Positions 26,077 to 34,858 of a stretch of DNA of 64,000 nt are shown here, in pieces. The stretch is from the IMG/VR virus record IMGVR_UViG_3300017917_002759, positions 36,841-100,840 of that record. One strand, given 5' to 3'. The notes under the pieces were generated by a model that worked only from the letters and a program-made list of their open reading frames with translations, was not told the DNA's origin and ran no database searches. A program made the translations under genes and the position numbers. The number at the start of each line of letters is the position of its first letter. The stretch's first letter is position 1. The DNA comes from a virus.

Positions 26077-26078
26077 CG

Positions 26079-26086
26079 GTTAAATA
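26079..26086 (+). promoter_or_regulatory. Late promoter octamer GTTAAATA
   Basis: Starts three bases after the T-run of the gp19 terminator and ends six bases before the ATG at 26092, so the predicted transcript is leaderless. Confidence 0.6.
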
Positions 26087-26091
26087 AAAGT

Positions 26092-27192
26092 ATGGCAAAT
26101 AAATTTACTAGATTTTTAAAAGGTGTCGCACAAGGCATCACACAGCCCAAAGGTAACTTGGGGGATTTTCGGCATGCGGCTAGATTGTATGTTGATAATA
26201 CAATGGCCCTGGCGCCAAAGACTAAGTTTTCTTATCACGTATATTTTGACGTTAATCCGTTGGCTATACAGGCGCCGCAATTTAAAGAAAAGCAGCATAT
26301 CGAGGAAGCGGGTCTCCTAGTTAAAAGTGCAGACCTTCCTAGATTTAATTTTGAATCTGTTACTAAGAATCAATACAATCGAAAGAAAATAGTTTATAAG
26401 ATGTTAAATTACGAACCAGTAAATTTAACATTTCATGATGATAATGTTGGTGTAGTGAATGCGTTATGGGCTCTATATTATGGATACTATTCTAGAGATA
26501 GACATAATCCAGCCGATCAGAAAAATGTTGCCTGGAATCCCGATCCTTACTCAGCGTATCCAAAAACTCAGGAATACAAATATGGTCTCGATAACGATAG
26601 AAAGAAAGAGCCTTTCTTCCGTTCTATACAGTTATTCACTATGGGGCGAAAAAGATTCAATCAGTATGTATTGATTAATCCTGTCATAACTATGTGGAAT
26701 CAAGGACAAGTTGATCAGAGTGCGGGCAACGGTACGATCGAGTGTCAAATGACTATACAATATGAAAGTGTGTTGTACGGATGGGGTGACGTAGAACCAA
26801 ATTTCCCGCAAGGATTTGCTAATTTACATTACGATAAAGCACCGTCACCGTTGAGTATATTCGGGGGCGGAACACAAACATTATTTGGTCCAGGTGGTGT
26901 TATCGCGGGAGCCGAACAGATTTTTGGGCAGCTATCAAATCGTTCTGCGTTTTCTTCTCCGGAGAGTTTTCTAAGAACGGTAGCCGGTGCATTAAACACT
27001 TATAGAAATTTAAGAAACATTGCCAATAATCCAGACTTATTAAGACAAGAAGCAGTTAATATTCTTTTAACTCCTGGAAGTGTAACTAATGCAGTTAGCG
27101 GAGTGTCAGGAGTATTATTTCCAAAAAGCAGTAATGCTAACACAGGTGGTGATGGCTCTACAGTCGCACAACCGAAAAATACAGGTCAATAA
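26092..27192 (+). CDS. Tube-like baseplate structural protein (gp48/gp54-type candidate)
   Basis: 366 residues. Residues about 40-240 look like a tail-tube-fold domain: KFSYHVYFDVNP, LVKSADLPRFNFESVTKNQY, RKKIVYKMLNYEPVNLTFHDD, TIECQMTIQYESVLYG. The C-terminal 120 residues are Gly/Pro/Asn-rich, with PSPLSIFGGG. Tube-fold proteins at the end of the tube in T4 are gp48 and gp54 (tube cap and initiator); which of these it matches cannot be settled by eye. It is located directly after gp19 with a leaderless late start. Confidence 0.6.
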   Translation: MANKFTRFLKGVAQGITQPKGNLGDFRHAARLYVDNTMALAPKTKFSYHVYFDVNPLAIQAPQFKEKQHIEEAGLLVKSADLPRFNFESVTKNQYNRKKIVYKMLNYEPVNLTFHDDNVGVVNALWALYYGYYSRDRHNPADQKNVAWNPDPYSAYPKTQEYKYGLDNDRKKEPFFRSIQLFTMGRKRFNQYVLINPVITMWNQGQVDQSAGNGTIECQMTIQYESVLYGWGDVEPNFPQGFANLHYDKAPSPLSIFGGGTQTLFGPGGVIAGAEQIFGQLSNRSAFSSPESFLRTVAGALNTYRNLRNIANNPDLLRQEAVNILLTPGSVTNAVSGVSGVLFPKSSNANTGGDGSTVAQPKNTGQ

Positions 27193-27194
27193 CA

Positions 27195-27572
27195 ATGAAT
27201 GAAGTAACATCTAATCTTCCGCAGCAACCACAAACTGATAGTGCTTTAGGTACTAGATTATATTTTGACAGATATGGGGACATACCTTTAGAATTTTCAG
27301 CAGCTGATGTGGATTCTACTGTAGGATTTTTAAAGAGTAGAGGATTTTCAGACGATGCAGCGATTCTAACTTCGGTGATATTGTTAAAACAGGCCAAGTT
27401 AGATCAAATGCCTATCACTGAGTTATTAGATACTCTTAAAGGTTTAAAGAATCTTGAACTTTCTACCTTAGTTGGTGAAGTTCTAAATAATAATAGAACA
27501 GCAACATCTACCCTAGGATTTAAACTTCAATCAACAGTTAATGAACTCCAGGCAAGAAATGTTGTACCATAA
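27195..27572 (+). CDS. Conserved small virion-block protein
   Basis: 125 residues. LYFDRYGDIPLEFSAADVDSTVGFL, ILLKQAKLDQMPITELLDTL and STLGFKLQ form a compact mostly helical protein that I recognise as a recurrent neighbour of baseplate and gp4 genes in aquatic T4-like phages, without an assigned function (segments are discontinuous). It begins two bases after the previous stop, and its stop overlaps the start of gp4 by one base. Confidence 0.65.
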   Translation: MNEVTSNLPQQPQTDSALGTRLYFDRYGDIPLEFSAADVDSTVGFLKSRGFSDDAAILTSVILLKQAKLDQMPITELLDTLKGLKNLELSTLVGEVLNNNRTATSTLGFKLQSTVNELQARNVVP

Positions 27573-28012
27573 TGGCTAGATTTGCACAAGGTCGATTTGA
27601 AATGAAAAATCCCGATAAGTACGTCGGGAAAAAAACTCCTATGGCTCGTAGCAGTTGGGAATTTGTTTTTATGCGTATGTTAGACGAACATCCGGGAGTA
27701 GAAAAATGGGCAAGCGAAAGCATACAGATCCCATATAAAGATCCGATGTCAGGGCGACATACTATCTACGTTCCAGATTTTTTTATCGTGTATATCGACA
27801 AAAATAAAAAAAAGCATGCCGAAGTTGTAGAGGTAAAACCTAGTAGTCACACGCTGAGAGAACGAGTAGGAAAGAGCCTTTATAATCAAGAACAATATAT
27901 TAAGAATCTAGCCAAATGGGAAGCTGCAACTAGTTGGTGTAAGCAGCAAGGAATCAAATTTCGTGTGGTCAATGAAGATGATATTTTTCACCAAGGATCA
28001 AAACGTAGATAA
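27572..28012 (+). CDS. gp4: Head completion protein gp4-like
   Basis: 146 residues. RSSWEFVFMRMLDEHPGVEKW, IPYKDPMSGRHTIYVPDFFI and EVVEVKPSS match T4 gp4 (RSGWELKFMRFLD...; DFFVKF; YEVKPK). The E...D...ExK arrangement is that of a TnsA/PD-(D/E)xK-type nuclease fold, and gp4 is needed to finish the packaged head. Overlaps its upstream neighbour by one base and sits just before the terminase small subunit, as a head-completion cluster. Confidence 0.82.
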   Translation: MARFAQGRFEMKNPDKYVGKKTPMARSSWEFVFMRMLDEHPGVEKWASESIQIPYKDPMSGRHTIYVPDFFIVYIDKNKKKHAEVVEVKPSSHTLRERVGKSLYNQEQYIKNLAKWEAATSWCKQQGIKFRVVNEDDIFHQGSKRR

Positions 28013-28019
28013 GTAACGT

Positions 28020-28502
28020 ATGACTAAGAAATTAGAAGAACTTTTTAATTTGGACGACTCTGAAAAAGAGCAAAAGCCCGAACCTAAAGAAACTGTAGAA
28101 AAAGACGAGGTTCGCAGCCTAGAACGCAGCTACAAAGAAATAGAAAAAATGGCTGGCTCTTTGCCGCAGATCGATGATCTAGAAACACTAGATGAAAAGG
28201 ATCTAGACGCTCTGGCTAAAAAAGCAGAAGACGCTTACGACGACTTGATGGATCTAGGTATGAATGTAGAAGTACGATACAGCGGTCGTATTTTTGAAGT
28301 TGCCGGCGGCATGCTTAAAAACGCGATAGATGCAAAATCAGCAAAAATTGATAAAAAGTTAAAGGCAGTAGAGCTCAAGCTAAAAAAACTAAAAATCGAT
28401 AAAGATGCAGGCGATGATACTGGAGAAGGGCTAGTAGCAGGCCAAGGTTATATCATTACAGATCGCAATGAGCTACTGAAAAAACTCAAAGGTGAAGGAT
28501 AA
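28020..28502 (+). CDS. gp16: Terminase small subunit gp16-like
   Basis: 160 residues. KLEELFNLDD at the N-terminus, a central coiled region (AYDDLMDLGMNVEVRYSGRIFEVAGGMLKNAIDAKSAKIDKKL, here discontinuous in meaning) containing the FEVAGGML segment typical of T4-like small terminases, and a C-terminal GQGYIITDRNELLKKLK tail that would contact gp17. It recognises and presents DNA to the large subunit. Lies 2 kb before gp17, with three small late genes between. Confidence 0.78.
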   Translation: MTKKLEELFNLDDSEKEQKPEPKETVEKDEVRSLERSYKEIEKMAGSLPQIDDLETLDEKDLDALAKKAEDAYDDLMDLGMNVEVRYSGRIFEVAGGMLKNAIDAKSAKIDKKLKAVELKLKKLKIDKDAGDDTGEGLVAGQGYIITDRNELLKKLKGEG

Positions 28503-28505
28503 ATA
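28498..28505 (+). promoter_or_regulatory. Late promoter octamer GATAAATA
   Basis: Overlaps the gp16 stop codon and ends exactly six bases before the ATG at 28511; predicted leaderless. Confidence 0.65.
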
Positions 28506-28510
28506 CTACT

Positions 28511-29110
28511 ATGAGATCATTTAAAGACTATCTAACAGAAAGCCAAAAAACCTATGCTTTTAAAGTAAAAGTAGCAGGACCCGTTCCTGAAAAATTCGTA
28601 GAAAATACCAAAGCAAGATTGGCAAAATATGGTTGTTCTAAATTTGAACAAAAAGCTTCTACTCCGATTCAGGCTAGTCCTTTAGATTTTCCGGAGCTTT
28701 GCAACGTAGAAGTTACAGTGTTCGAAGCAGAATGTTCATATCCAGTTACACCGCCAGAATTGCTAATGGCTATTAAAAGTTCTGTAGCTATTTCAGAAAC
28801 ACACATCAAAGTTCGCAACTTTAGAGAAGCTGAAGAGTTAGAAGCCATAGACGGTCTGGTTGCAGACGCTGCTGAAAAGAAAAAAACAGCACTGTTAAAT
28901 GACCCTGCTTATAAAGAAGCAGAAAAAGTTAAATCAAAAAATTATTTCGGCGACGATTTTAATAAAGCACTGTTGAAAGATTTACAAAAAACTGCCAAAC
29001 AGAGAAAAAAAGACCTCGGGCAGAAAGATATTAAAACAGAAATAACCAGCGATGGTCCAGACTTTGGCACAGCATCAAAAAGTGTCATGGGATCTAGCAA
29101 AGGACAATAA
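28511..29110 (+). CDS. Putative internal head protein with capsid-targeting-like N-terminus
   Basis: 199 residues. MRSFKDYLTE-S matches the T4 capsid-targeting sequence plan with an L-x-E cleavage site. The next region (KTYAFKVKVAGPVPEKFVENTKARL, VEVTVFEAECSYPVTPPELL) has alternating strands and helices like a ferredoxin-type fold, followed by a Lys-rich helical tail. It is set between gp16 and gp17. Likely cleaved and packaged during head maturation; the biochemical role is unknown. Confidence 0.65.
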   Translation: MRSFKDYLTESQKTYAFKVKVAGPVPEKFVENTKARLAKYGCSKFEQKASTPIQASPLDFPELCNVEVTVFEAECSYPVTPPELLMAIKSSVAISETHIKVRNFREAEELEAIDGLVADAAEKKKTALLNDPAYKEAEKVKSKNYFGDDFNKALLKDLQKTAKQRKKDLGQKDIKTEITSDGPDFGTASKSVMGSSKGQ

Positions 29111-29111
29111 T

Positions 29112-29633
29112 ATGAATTTTCAAGATCTATTAAGAAAAATGAACGACCTGGATCAGCCAGTAGATGAAGCCGGGTGCGGAATGCCTGCTCCGATCACTGC
29201 TCCTACTCCAGACATGGCCAAGGCACCAGAAACTCCACCTCCGAGCATGAGCGTAAATCTAAATGCTCAAGGTATGGATAATATTGAACAGATGATGAAA
29301 CTGTTTCAAAAAGTTAATCCAGATATGATGCCAAAAACAGATGCACCGATGCCTTCAATGAGCAATCCCATTATTAAATTAGCTGCTGTGAAAAAGCCAG
29401 ATGCTATGAATATGCCTCCGAAAGATGAAGCTTGGGACAATGAACCAGACGAAGAAATAAAAGGTATGGATGCAGCTATCAGAAATGGTGATGATTTACA
29501 TAAGAGAAAAGGAACCTATCCAAAAGTAGCAGGCGGCGATAATCCAATGCAGCGCATGGAAGGACAACAATTAGTAGATGCTATTCGTGAGAATCTACAA
29601 AGAGAATTAAATGCAATTAAAGGAGCTGAATAA
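29112..29633 (+). CDS. Met/Pro-rich acidic protein of the head gene cluster
   Basis: 173 residues from ATG 29112, two bases after the preceding stop (a GTG at 29052 lies inside the previous gene and is rejected). Low-complexity sequence rich in Met, Pro and Asp, with no recognised domain. An N-terminal stretch ending PVDE-A is only loosely like the capsid-targeting tags of neighbours because the I/L position is Val. It could be a core, scaffold-like or internal protein; this is inference from position. Confidence 0.6.
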   Translation: MNFQDLLRKMNDLDQPVDEAGCGMPAPITAPTPDMAKAPETPPPSMSVNLNAQGMDNIEQMMKLFQKVNPDMMPKTDAPMPSMSNPIIKLAAVKKPDAMNMPPKDEAWDNEPDEEIKGMDAAIRNGDDLHKRKGTYPKVAGGDNPMQRMEGQQLVDAIRENLQRELNAIKGAE

Positions 29634-30013
29634 TGGCATCAGTAACTAGAGTAAATGGCCTAGGGGTCACAACCGGAACACTGTATAGTACTAACTGTAA
29701 TCTGTACATTATGACTGTAAAAAATGCAGGTGCATCCGCTATCGACCTACAAGGTGAGGACGATGCGGTCGATGAAGCACTAGAACAAATTATTAAAGAA
29801 TTAAATCCATTAGCATGGTTCGCACCAGCAGCGAGCTCAGGAGTTGTTCATTTAGTAATGGATAAAGCAGTTAATGATGCCGCTGAGCTACAAGTTCGTG
29901 TTAGAAGAATTGGTAAAGATAGTGGAGCAAATACCACCAGTATTGGTCCTAACGATATTGATATTAGCGGAACTACTGTTCAGGCAGCAGCCTCGTTCGC
30001 AGTTACAGCTTAA
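29633..30013 (+). CDS. Small putative virion protein
   Basis: 126 residues, start overlapping the previous stop by one base. Ala/Asp/Val-rich beta-type sequence (MASVTRVNGLGVTTGTLYST; VRVRRIGKDSG) with no signal peptide; the style is that of phage decoration or minor structural proteins. A strong terminator follows. No family is recognised. Confidence 0.6.
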   Translation: MASVTRVNGLGVTTGTLYSTNCNLYIMTVKNAGASAIDLQGEDDAVDEALEQIIKELNPLAWFAPAASSGVVHLVMDKAVNDAAELQVRVRRIGKDSGANTTSIGPNDIDISGTTVQAAASFAVTA

Positions 30014-30030
30014 TCATAATATGTAATTTC

Positions 30031-30058
30031 AAATAGGCTCTTCGGAGCCTATTTTTTT
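30031..30058 (+). terminator. Rho-independent terminator with UUCG loop
   Basis: 10-bp stem AAATAGGCTC / GAGCCTATTT around TTCG, running into a T-tract (30052-30058). Ends the gp4-gp16 block. Confidence 0.92.
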
Positions 30059-30059
30059 C

Positions 30060-30067
30060 ATTAAATA
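30060..30067 (+). promoter_or_regulatory. Late promoter octamer ATTAAATA before gp17
   Basis: Directly follows the terminator T-run and ends six bases before the gp17 ATG at 30073; same terminator-promoter-ATG arrangement as at 26045-26092. Confidence 0.6.
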
Positions 30068-30072
30068 AAAGC

Positions 30073-31659
30073 ATGAGTAAATCCCTTGATGGTGTATTGA
30101 TTAAAAAGGCACATGCCCAATTAAAATACACATTAGAAGAAATCAAACATCTAGAAGCCTGTATGGACCCAGTTGATGGTCCATTGTATTTCTGTAAAAA
30201 TTTTTTAAAAATACAGCATCCGGTTAGAGGTGCTATTAAGTTTGAACCTTATCCTTATCAAGAAGAGTTAATTAAAGCATATCATAGCAACACATACACG
30301 ATTGCTATGTTACCTAGACAGATGGGCAAAACAACTTGTGCTAGCGGTTATCTATTATGGTACACCATGTTTGTTCCAGAAGCGCAGGTGTTGATTGCTG
30401 CCCACAAATATGCCGGCGCACAGGATATCATGAATAGATATCGTTTTGGTTATGAAAATTTGCCAGACTTTGTACGTGCTGGAGTCTATAGTTATAATCG
30501 TAATACTATTGAATATGATAACGGTGCCCGCATCCAAGCAACGACAACTACTGAAAATACCGGCCGAGGTAAATCATTATCATTAATATATTGTGACGAG
30601 TTTGCTTTCGTCCAACCGCCAGAAAAAGCTAGAGAATTTTGGACTGCACTATCTCCGACATTATCCACCGGCGGTCGATGCATCATCACATCAACACCAA
30701 ACTCGGATGAAGATCAGTTTGCACAGATATGGAAAGAAGCAAATAAAAAATTTGATGAATACGGCAATGAACAAGCGGTAGGTGTCAATGGTTTCTATCC
30801 TTACTTTGCTCATTGGGCAGAACATCCAGATCGCGACGAAGAATGGGCCAAGGTAGAAAGATCAAAAATCGGTGAAGAGCGTTTCCGCAGAGAATTTGAC
30901 TGCGAATTCTTGATCTTTGACGAGACTTTAATTAACTCGATAAAACTTTCTGAGCTAGAAGGTATAGAACCTACTATGTCTATGGGGCAAACACGCTGGT
31001 ACAAAGATATAGATCCAAGATGTACCTATCTTGTAGCCCTAGATCCTAGTCTGGGTACAGGCGGTGACTATGCCGCTATACAAATCTTTGAAATGCCTAG
31101 CATGACACAGGTAGGTGAATGGCGACATAATCTTACTCCTGTGCAAGCCCAAGTACGACATCTAAGAGAAATCACAAAATACATCACAGAAAGAGGTCAA
31201 GAAAAGGGTGGAATTCCTCAAATTTACTATTCTGTAGAAAATAACACTCTAGGCGAAGCAGCATTGGTTACGATCCGTGATATAGGAGAAGAAAATATCA
31301 ACGGGTTGTTTATCAGCGAGCCTATACGTAAAGGACATGTGCGTAAATTCCGTAAAGGTTTTAACACTACCCATAAAACCAAAATCACCGCATGTTCTAA
31401 ATTAAAAATCATGATCGAGCAGTATAGAATGAAGATACATTCTAAACCGCTAGTTTCTGAACTTAAAAACTTTGTGGCACATGGAGTTGGTTTTGGAGCA
31501 AAAACTGGAGAACACGACGATCTAGTATCTGCATTATTGCTGATCATACGTATGGCAGACGTACTAGCAGATTGGGATCCTCAAATTTACGAAAAAATGA
31601 CTGAAAGATTGACTGAAGAACAGCTACCTATGCCTATCTTTGTCAGCAGCGGATTTTGA
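30073..31659 (+). CDS. gp17: Terminase large subunit gp17
   Basis: 528 residues. ATPase half: Walker A PRQMGKTT at 81-88, Walker B LIYCDEF near 170, coupling motif ITSTPN. Nuclease half: ALDPSLGTGGDYAA (first Asp), VENNTLGEAAL and HDDLVSALLL (acidic residues of the RNase H-like nuclease). It drives headful DNA packaging through the portal and cuts the concatemer. Slightly shorter than T4 gp17 (610). The late octamer puts transcription start on the ATG; no Shine-Dalgarno is visible. Confidence 0.96.
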   Translation: MSKSLDGVLIKKAHAQLKYTLEEIKHLEACMDPVDGPLYFCKNFLKIQHPVRGAIKFEPYPYQEELIKAYHSNTYTIAMLPRQMGKTTCASGYLLWYTMFVPEAQVLIAAHKYAGAQDIMNRYRFGYENLPDFVRAGVYSYNRNTIEYDNGARIQATTTTENTGRGKSLSLIYCDEFAFVQPPEKAREFWTALSPTLSTGGRCIITSTPNSDEDQFAQIWKEANKKFDEYGNEQAVGVNGFYPYFAHWAEHPDRDEEWAKVERSKIGEERFRREFDCEFLIFDETLINSIKLSELEGIEPTMSMGQTRWYKDIDPRCTYLVALDPSLGTGGDYAAIQIFEMPSMTQVGEWRHNLTPVQAQVRHLREITKYITERGQEKGGIPQIYYSVENNTLGEAALVTIRDIGEENINGLFISEPIRKGHVRKFRKGFNTTHKTKITACSKLKIMIEQYRMKIHSKPLVSELKNFVAHGVGFGAKTGEHDDLVSALLLIIRMADVLADWDPQIYEKMTERLTEEQLPMPIFVSSGF

Positions 31660-31665
31660 TAAATA
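31658..31665 (+). promoter_or_regulatory. Late promoter octamer GATAAATA
   Basis: Overlaps the gp17 stop and ends six bases before the ATG at 31671; predicted leaderless. Confidence 0.65.
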
Positions 31666-31670
31666 TTAAC

Positions 31671-33671
31671 ATGGAAAATAGCATTAAAAGTATCAGCACT
31701 GATCTGTTCTATAAAGTAAGAAGCCGATTTTCTGGCCTAAAATTAGGCAAAGAGACTGGCGAAACCACCATCAATCCCGAAGAAGCTGTATTCTTTGATT
31801 TTGATTATATGGAGGGCGAAAACCCCTTAGGACATGTAAGTATCAGTTTAGCTGAACCAACATCGATGAAAGTTTATTACAGTACCGGAATTACAGAAAC
31901 CATGACTGGAACACAGAAAAATGGTTGGTACGACTTTCTTGGAAGTTTGAGAGAATTTGCTAAAAGAAGATTAATGAATTTCGACACAAGAGACATAGCC
32001 AAAGACAATTTAGATAAAAGAGACTTTGCATTCTTGAGTCAATATACAAATAAGGCCGCAAGCGGAGAAAATACTATGAGTGAAAGTATGTACGGTACTA
32101 CAAAGACTAGCTACCAAAAACTAAATGATACTAAGTTAATCATCAAACATAAAAAACAAGTTGATGAAAATGTTCCTGGTAGCAGAGCCAGAAATATCTC
32201 CGCATTGTTTGTTGAAAATCAAGACGGCGAAAGATTCAAATATCCGTTCATCCATCTAGCAGGTGCTCGAGCTATGCAGCGTCATGTGGCTAATGGTGGC
32301 GTACCTTACGATGAGATCGGACAGCACATTATTTCTATGAGCGAACAGATCGCACAATTAAAAAGTTTTGATAATTATGTTGTTCGTAATGATCTATTGA
32401 ATTCAGACACAAATAATATTGTCGAAAGAAGCAAGTCTGAACTACAGAGATGTAGAGAAGAAATACAGCGTCTTTCAAAGCAAACTTATTATGAACAATT
32501 TAAAGAAAATTTCCAAGGTCAGGCATCAGTAGAAGTCCCAGAAGATGTAATTGAAGAATTAACTAATAAATTTACAGTTAAAAATTTCAAAGAAGATATT
32601 AAGAGTGTATTTCCTTTAATCTACAAGTTAATGCAAGAAGAAAATACATTAGGCTACGACGACATAGTCGAGATGACACAAGAACAAGCAATCAACGATG
32701 AGGCAGAAATCGTCGAAGATCACGAGGACGAGTTTGATAAATTCGAATCGTGGGTGATGAACCTAGGAGAAGCAAGTCCCATCCAGAGTTCAGATGATGA
32801 AGAACAAAAACAAGCAATAGATAGCCTAAATAAATTAACTAAAGATCATTTTCCAGCAGGCGTAGATGGTCAAAATGCCATCCAGGCATTGAAAGGTATT
32901 ATAGAAGATCCGGCTCTTGATAAAGCACTTAAACAGGCTAGCAAGGAAGACGCAGATACTTGTGTCCGTCCTGTAATTAAACAATGGTTAGAACAAAACG
33001 CACCAGAGGCACTAGATCAAATTGATTTCGGAGACATGACTGAAGAGCCTCAAGAACAAGAACCCGAAGAAAACCCAAAAGAAGGCGAGGAATTACAACA
33101 ACAGAAATCAGGTGTTCGTGAATTAGCTGAATTTATCAATTCTTTTTATGATAAACAAACAGGCACGTTCCCTAAAGGCCCAGAAGGTGTTGTAACAATG
33201 GTAGGCAAGAAATTTGGCGAGCAGGCAGAACAGCTAGCACGTAAATTTGTAGAGCGCATGGCACCACAACAAACCACTGAACAAAATCCAGAACTGGCAG
33301 AATTAGCAAGACTAGGTGAATTAGCAGGCGTCAGCGAAGGCCCGATGTGGGATAAGGTAAAGGCATTTGGTAAGAAAGCAGGCGATACAGTTATGCGTCA
33401 TGCTGATATTACAGGTTATACCAAGGCTAAACAAAACTTCGAAATGTGGATTGATAAACATTCAGAATTAGAATCAGAAAAAGAAAATCTTCTGGCAAAA
33501 TTTGATGCTGAAGCAGAAGAAGATCCGCACACACCATGGAACTGGGGTAAAGAAGCCTTAGCGAAATGGAAAGAAGAAAAGAAACAAGGCTCAATGGCAT
33601 CGACTGAGTCTTCGGATGAAATATCAAGAATCAAGTCGTTGTCAGGAATCGCTCAAGGCATGAGAATGTAA
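31671..33671 (+). CDS. Large conserved protein of unknown function downstream of terminase
   Basis: 666 residues from ATG 31671; a TTG at 31656 lies within the late octamer and is rejected. The N-terminal 250 residues are globular (FYKVRSRFSGLKLGKETGET; SISLAEPTSMKVYYSTGITE; YPFIHLAGARAMQRHVANGG). The rest is acidic, Gln/Glu-rich and helical. Similar large proteins beside gp17 occur in aquatic T4-like phages without a known role, and the length and late expression suggest a virion or head-assembly component. Ends at a strong terminator. Confidence 0.6.
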   Translation: MENSIKSISTDLFYKVRSRFSGLKLGKETGETTINPEEAVFFDFDYMEGENPLGHVSISLAEPTSMKVYYSTGITETMTGTQKNGWYDFLGSLREFAKRRLMNFDTRDIAKDNLDKRDFAFLSQYTNKAASGENTMSESMYGTTKTSYQKLNDTKLIIKHKKQVDENVPGSRARNISALFVENQDGERFKYPFIHLAGARAMQRHVANGGVPYDEIGQHIISMSEQIAQLKSFDNYVVRNDLLNSDTNNIVERSKSELQRCREEIQRLSKQTYYEQFKENFQGQASVEVPEDVIEELTNKFTVKNFKEDIKSVFPLIYKLMQEENTLGYDDIVEMTQEQAINDEAEIVEDHEDEFDKFESWVMNLGEASPIQSSDDEEQKQAIDSLNKLTKDHFPAGVDGQNAIQALKGIIEDPALDKALKQASKEDADTCVRPVIKQWLEQNAPEALDQIDFGDMTEEPQEQEPEENPKEGEELQQQKSGVRELAEFINSFYDKQTGTFPKGPEGVVTMVGKKFGEQAEQLARKFVERMAPQQTTEQNPELAELARLGELAGVSEGPMWDKVKAFGKKAGDTVMRHADITGYTKAKQNFEMWIDKHSELESEKENLLAKFDAEAEEDPHTPWNWGKEALAKWKEEKKQGSMASTESSDEISRIKSLSGIAQGMRM

Positions 33672-33691
33672 ATTACCACATTTGGTAGATC

Positions 33692-33715
33692 GGGCACTTC
33701 GGTGCCCTTTCTTTT
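33692..33715 (+). terminator. Rho-independent terminator with UUCG loop
   Basis: GGGCAC - TTCG - GTGCCC stem followed by TTTCTTTT. Separates the late head block from the gp32 promoter. Confidence 0.9.
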
Positions 33716-33738
33716 GGCGAAAAAATCTTAAACCGGTA

Positions 33739-33767
33739 TTGACCTTGCTAAATAAAAAGCGCATAAT
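33739..33767 (+). promoter_or_regulatory. Composite early (and possibly late) promoter of gp32
   Basis: -35 TTGACC (33739-33744), 17-bp spacer, -10 CATAAT (33762-33767), predicted +1 about 33774. The spacer contains a late octamer GCTAAATA (33747-33754), and the -10 lies in a perfect inverted repeat CGCATAA/TTATGCG (33760-33766 and 33773-33779). Both early and late transcription are plausible. Confidence 0.7.
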
Positions 33768-33772
33768 AGTTG

Positions 33773-33817
33773 TTATGCGAAAGGCATATAAGTCATTTAC
33801 ATTAAGGCATAAGGAGG
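33773..33817 (+). promoter_or_regulatory. gp32: Structured gp32 leader, candidate autoregulatory element
   Basis: The about 50-nt leader can form a 5' hairpin TATGC-GAAAG-GCATA (33774-33788). Alternatively its TTATGC (33773-33778) can pair with GCATAA at 33807-33812, next to the AAGGAGG Shine-Dalgarno at 33811-33817. T4 gene 32 is known to repress its own translation through a structured leader; this arrangement is a possible analogue. Confidence 0.4.
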
Positions 33818-33824
33818 CTATAAA

Positions 33825-34799
33825 ATGGCAACACTAGCAGAAATTCGTGCGAAACTTCAAGAAGCACAATCACGCCAAGGCGGCGGTTCAAGCACAGGTG
33901 GCGACAACGCTATCTACCCACACTGGAACATGGAAGAAGGCAAAGAAGCAACTGTCCGTTTCCTTCCAGACGCAGATCCAAACAATACTTTTTTCTGGGT
34001 TGAGCGAGCAATGATCAAATTGCCGTTCGCTGGTATCAAAGGTGATACAGCCAGCAAACCAGTACAGGTGCAAGTACCTTGTATGGAAATGTGGAACGAA
34101 ACTTGCCCGATTCTTTCTGAAGTACGTGGTTGGTTTAAAGATAAAAGTCTTGAAGATATGGGTCGTAAGTATTGGAAGAAGCGTTCTTATATCTTCCAAG
34201 GTTTTGTAGTAAAGAGCCCTATCGCAGAAGATTCTACTCCAGAAAATTCAATCCGTAGATTCATCATCGGTCCTCAGATCTATCAATTGATCAAAGGCGC
34301 ATTGATGGATCCAGAGCTCAACGAGCTACCAACTGACTACATCCATGGCGTAGATTTTCGTATCGCTAAAACCAGTAAAGGTGGATACGCTGACTATTCT
34401 ACTTCTAAGTGGAGCCGCAACGAACGTGCTCTTACTCCAGAAGAAGCAGCCGCAGTTGAACAGTTTGGTCTGTTCGATCTAAAGAGCTTCTTACCCAAGA
34501 AGCCAGGTGATGTTGAACTCAAAGTTATCAAAGAAATGTTTGAAGCTTCTGTAGATGGTGAAGCTTATGACTTAGAACGTTGGGGTCAATATTTCAAACC
34601 AGCAGGTGTAAGTCAGGCCACTGGTGATCCTGTAGCTCGTAGCACTCCTGCTGCTACTAGCGAAGATGATGATGCTCCTTTTGATACTGCACCAGCAGCT
34701 TCTGCTCCTAAAGCAGCGCCTGCACCGGCAGCATCGACTGAAAGTGCTAGTCGTGCGCAAGATATTCTTGCCATGATTCGCAATCGTCAGAAGCAATAA
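33825..34799 (+). CDS. gp32: Single-stranded DNA-binding protein gp32
   Basis: 324 residues. The N-terminal oligomerisation segment is followed by the core (HWNMEEGKEATVRFLPDADP; VQVPCMEMWNETCPI; KKRSYIFQGFVV; RFIIGPQIYQLI). The C-terminal tail is acidic, as expected for partner binding (SEDDDAPFDTAPAA). Only two Cys (86, 94) stand where T4 gp32 has a four-ligand zinc site, so the zinc site is altered or absent. It coats ssDNA in replication and recombination. Excellent SD AAGGAGG; first gene of the gp32-uvsX-uvsY group. Confidence 0.93.
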   Translation: MATLAEIRAKLQEAQSRQGGGSSTGGDNAIYPHWNMEEGKEATVRFLPDADPNNTFFWVERAMIKLPFAGIKGDTASKPVQVQVPCMEMWNETCPILSEVRGWFKDKSLEDMGRKYWKKRSYIFQGFVVKSPIAEDSTPENSIRRFIIGPQIYQLIKGALMDPELNELPTDYIHGVDFRIAKTSKGGYADYSTSKWSRNERALTPEEAAAVEQFGLFDLKSFLPKKPGDVELKVIKEMFEASVDGEAYDLERWGQYFKPAGVSQATGDPVARSTPAATSEDDDAPFDTAPAASAPKAAPAPAASTESASRAQDILAMIRNRQKQ

Positions 34800-34811
34800 G
34801 AACTAAAGTAA

Positions 34812-34835
34812 AGAGTGTGGGGTAACTCACACTCT
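34812..34835 (+). terminator. Intercistronic hairpin after gp32
   Basis: Perfect 8-bp stem AGAGTGTG / CACACTCT with an 8-nt loop and no T-run. It may protect or partly terminate gp32 mRNA, raising gp32 over the downstream uvsX group. Confidence 0.6.
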
Positions 34836-34858
34836 CTCATCATCTACAAGGGACTATT

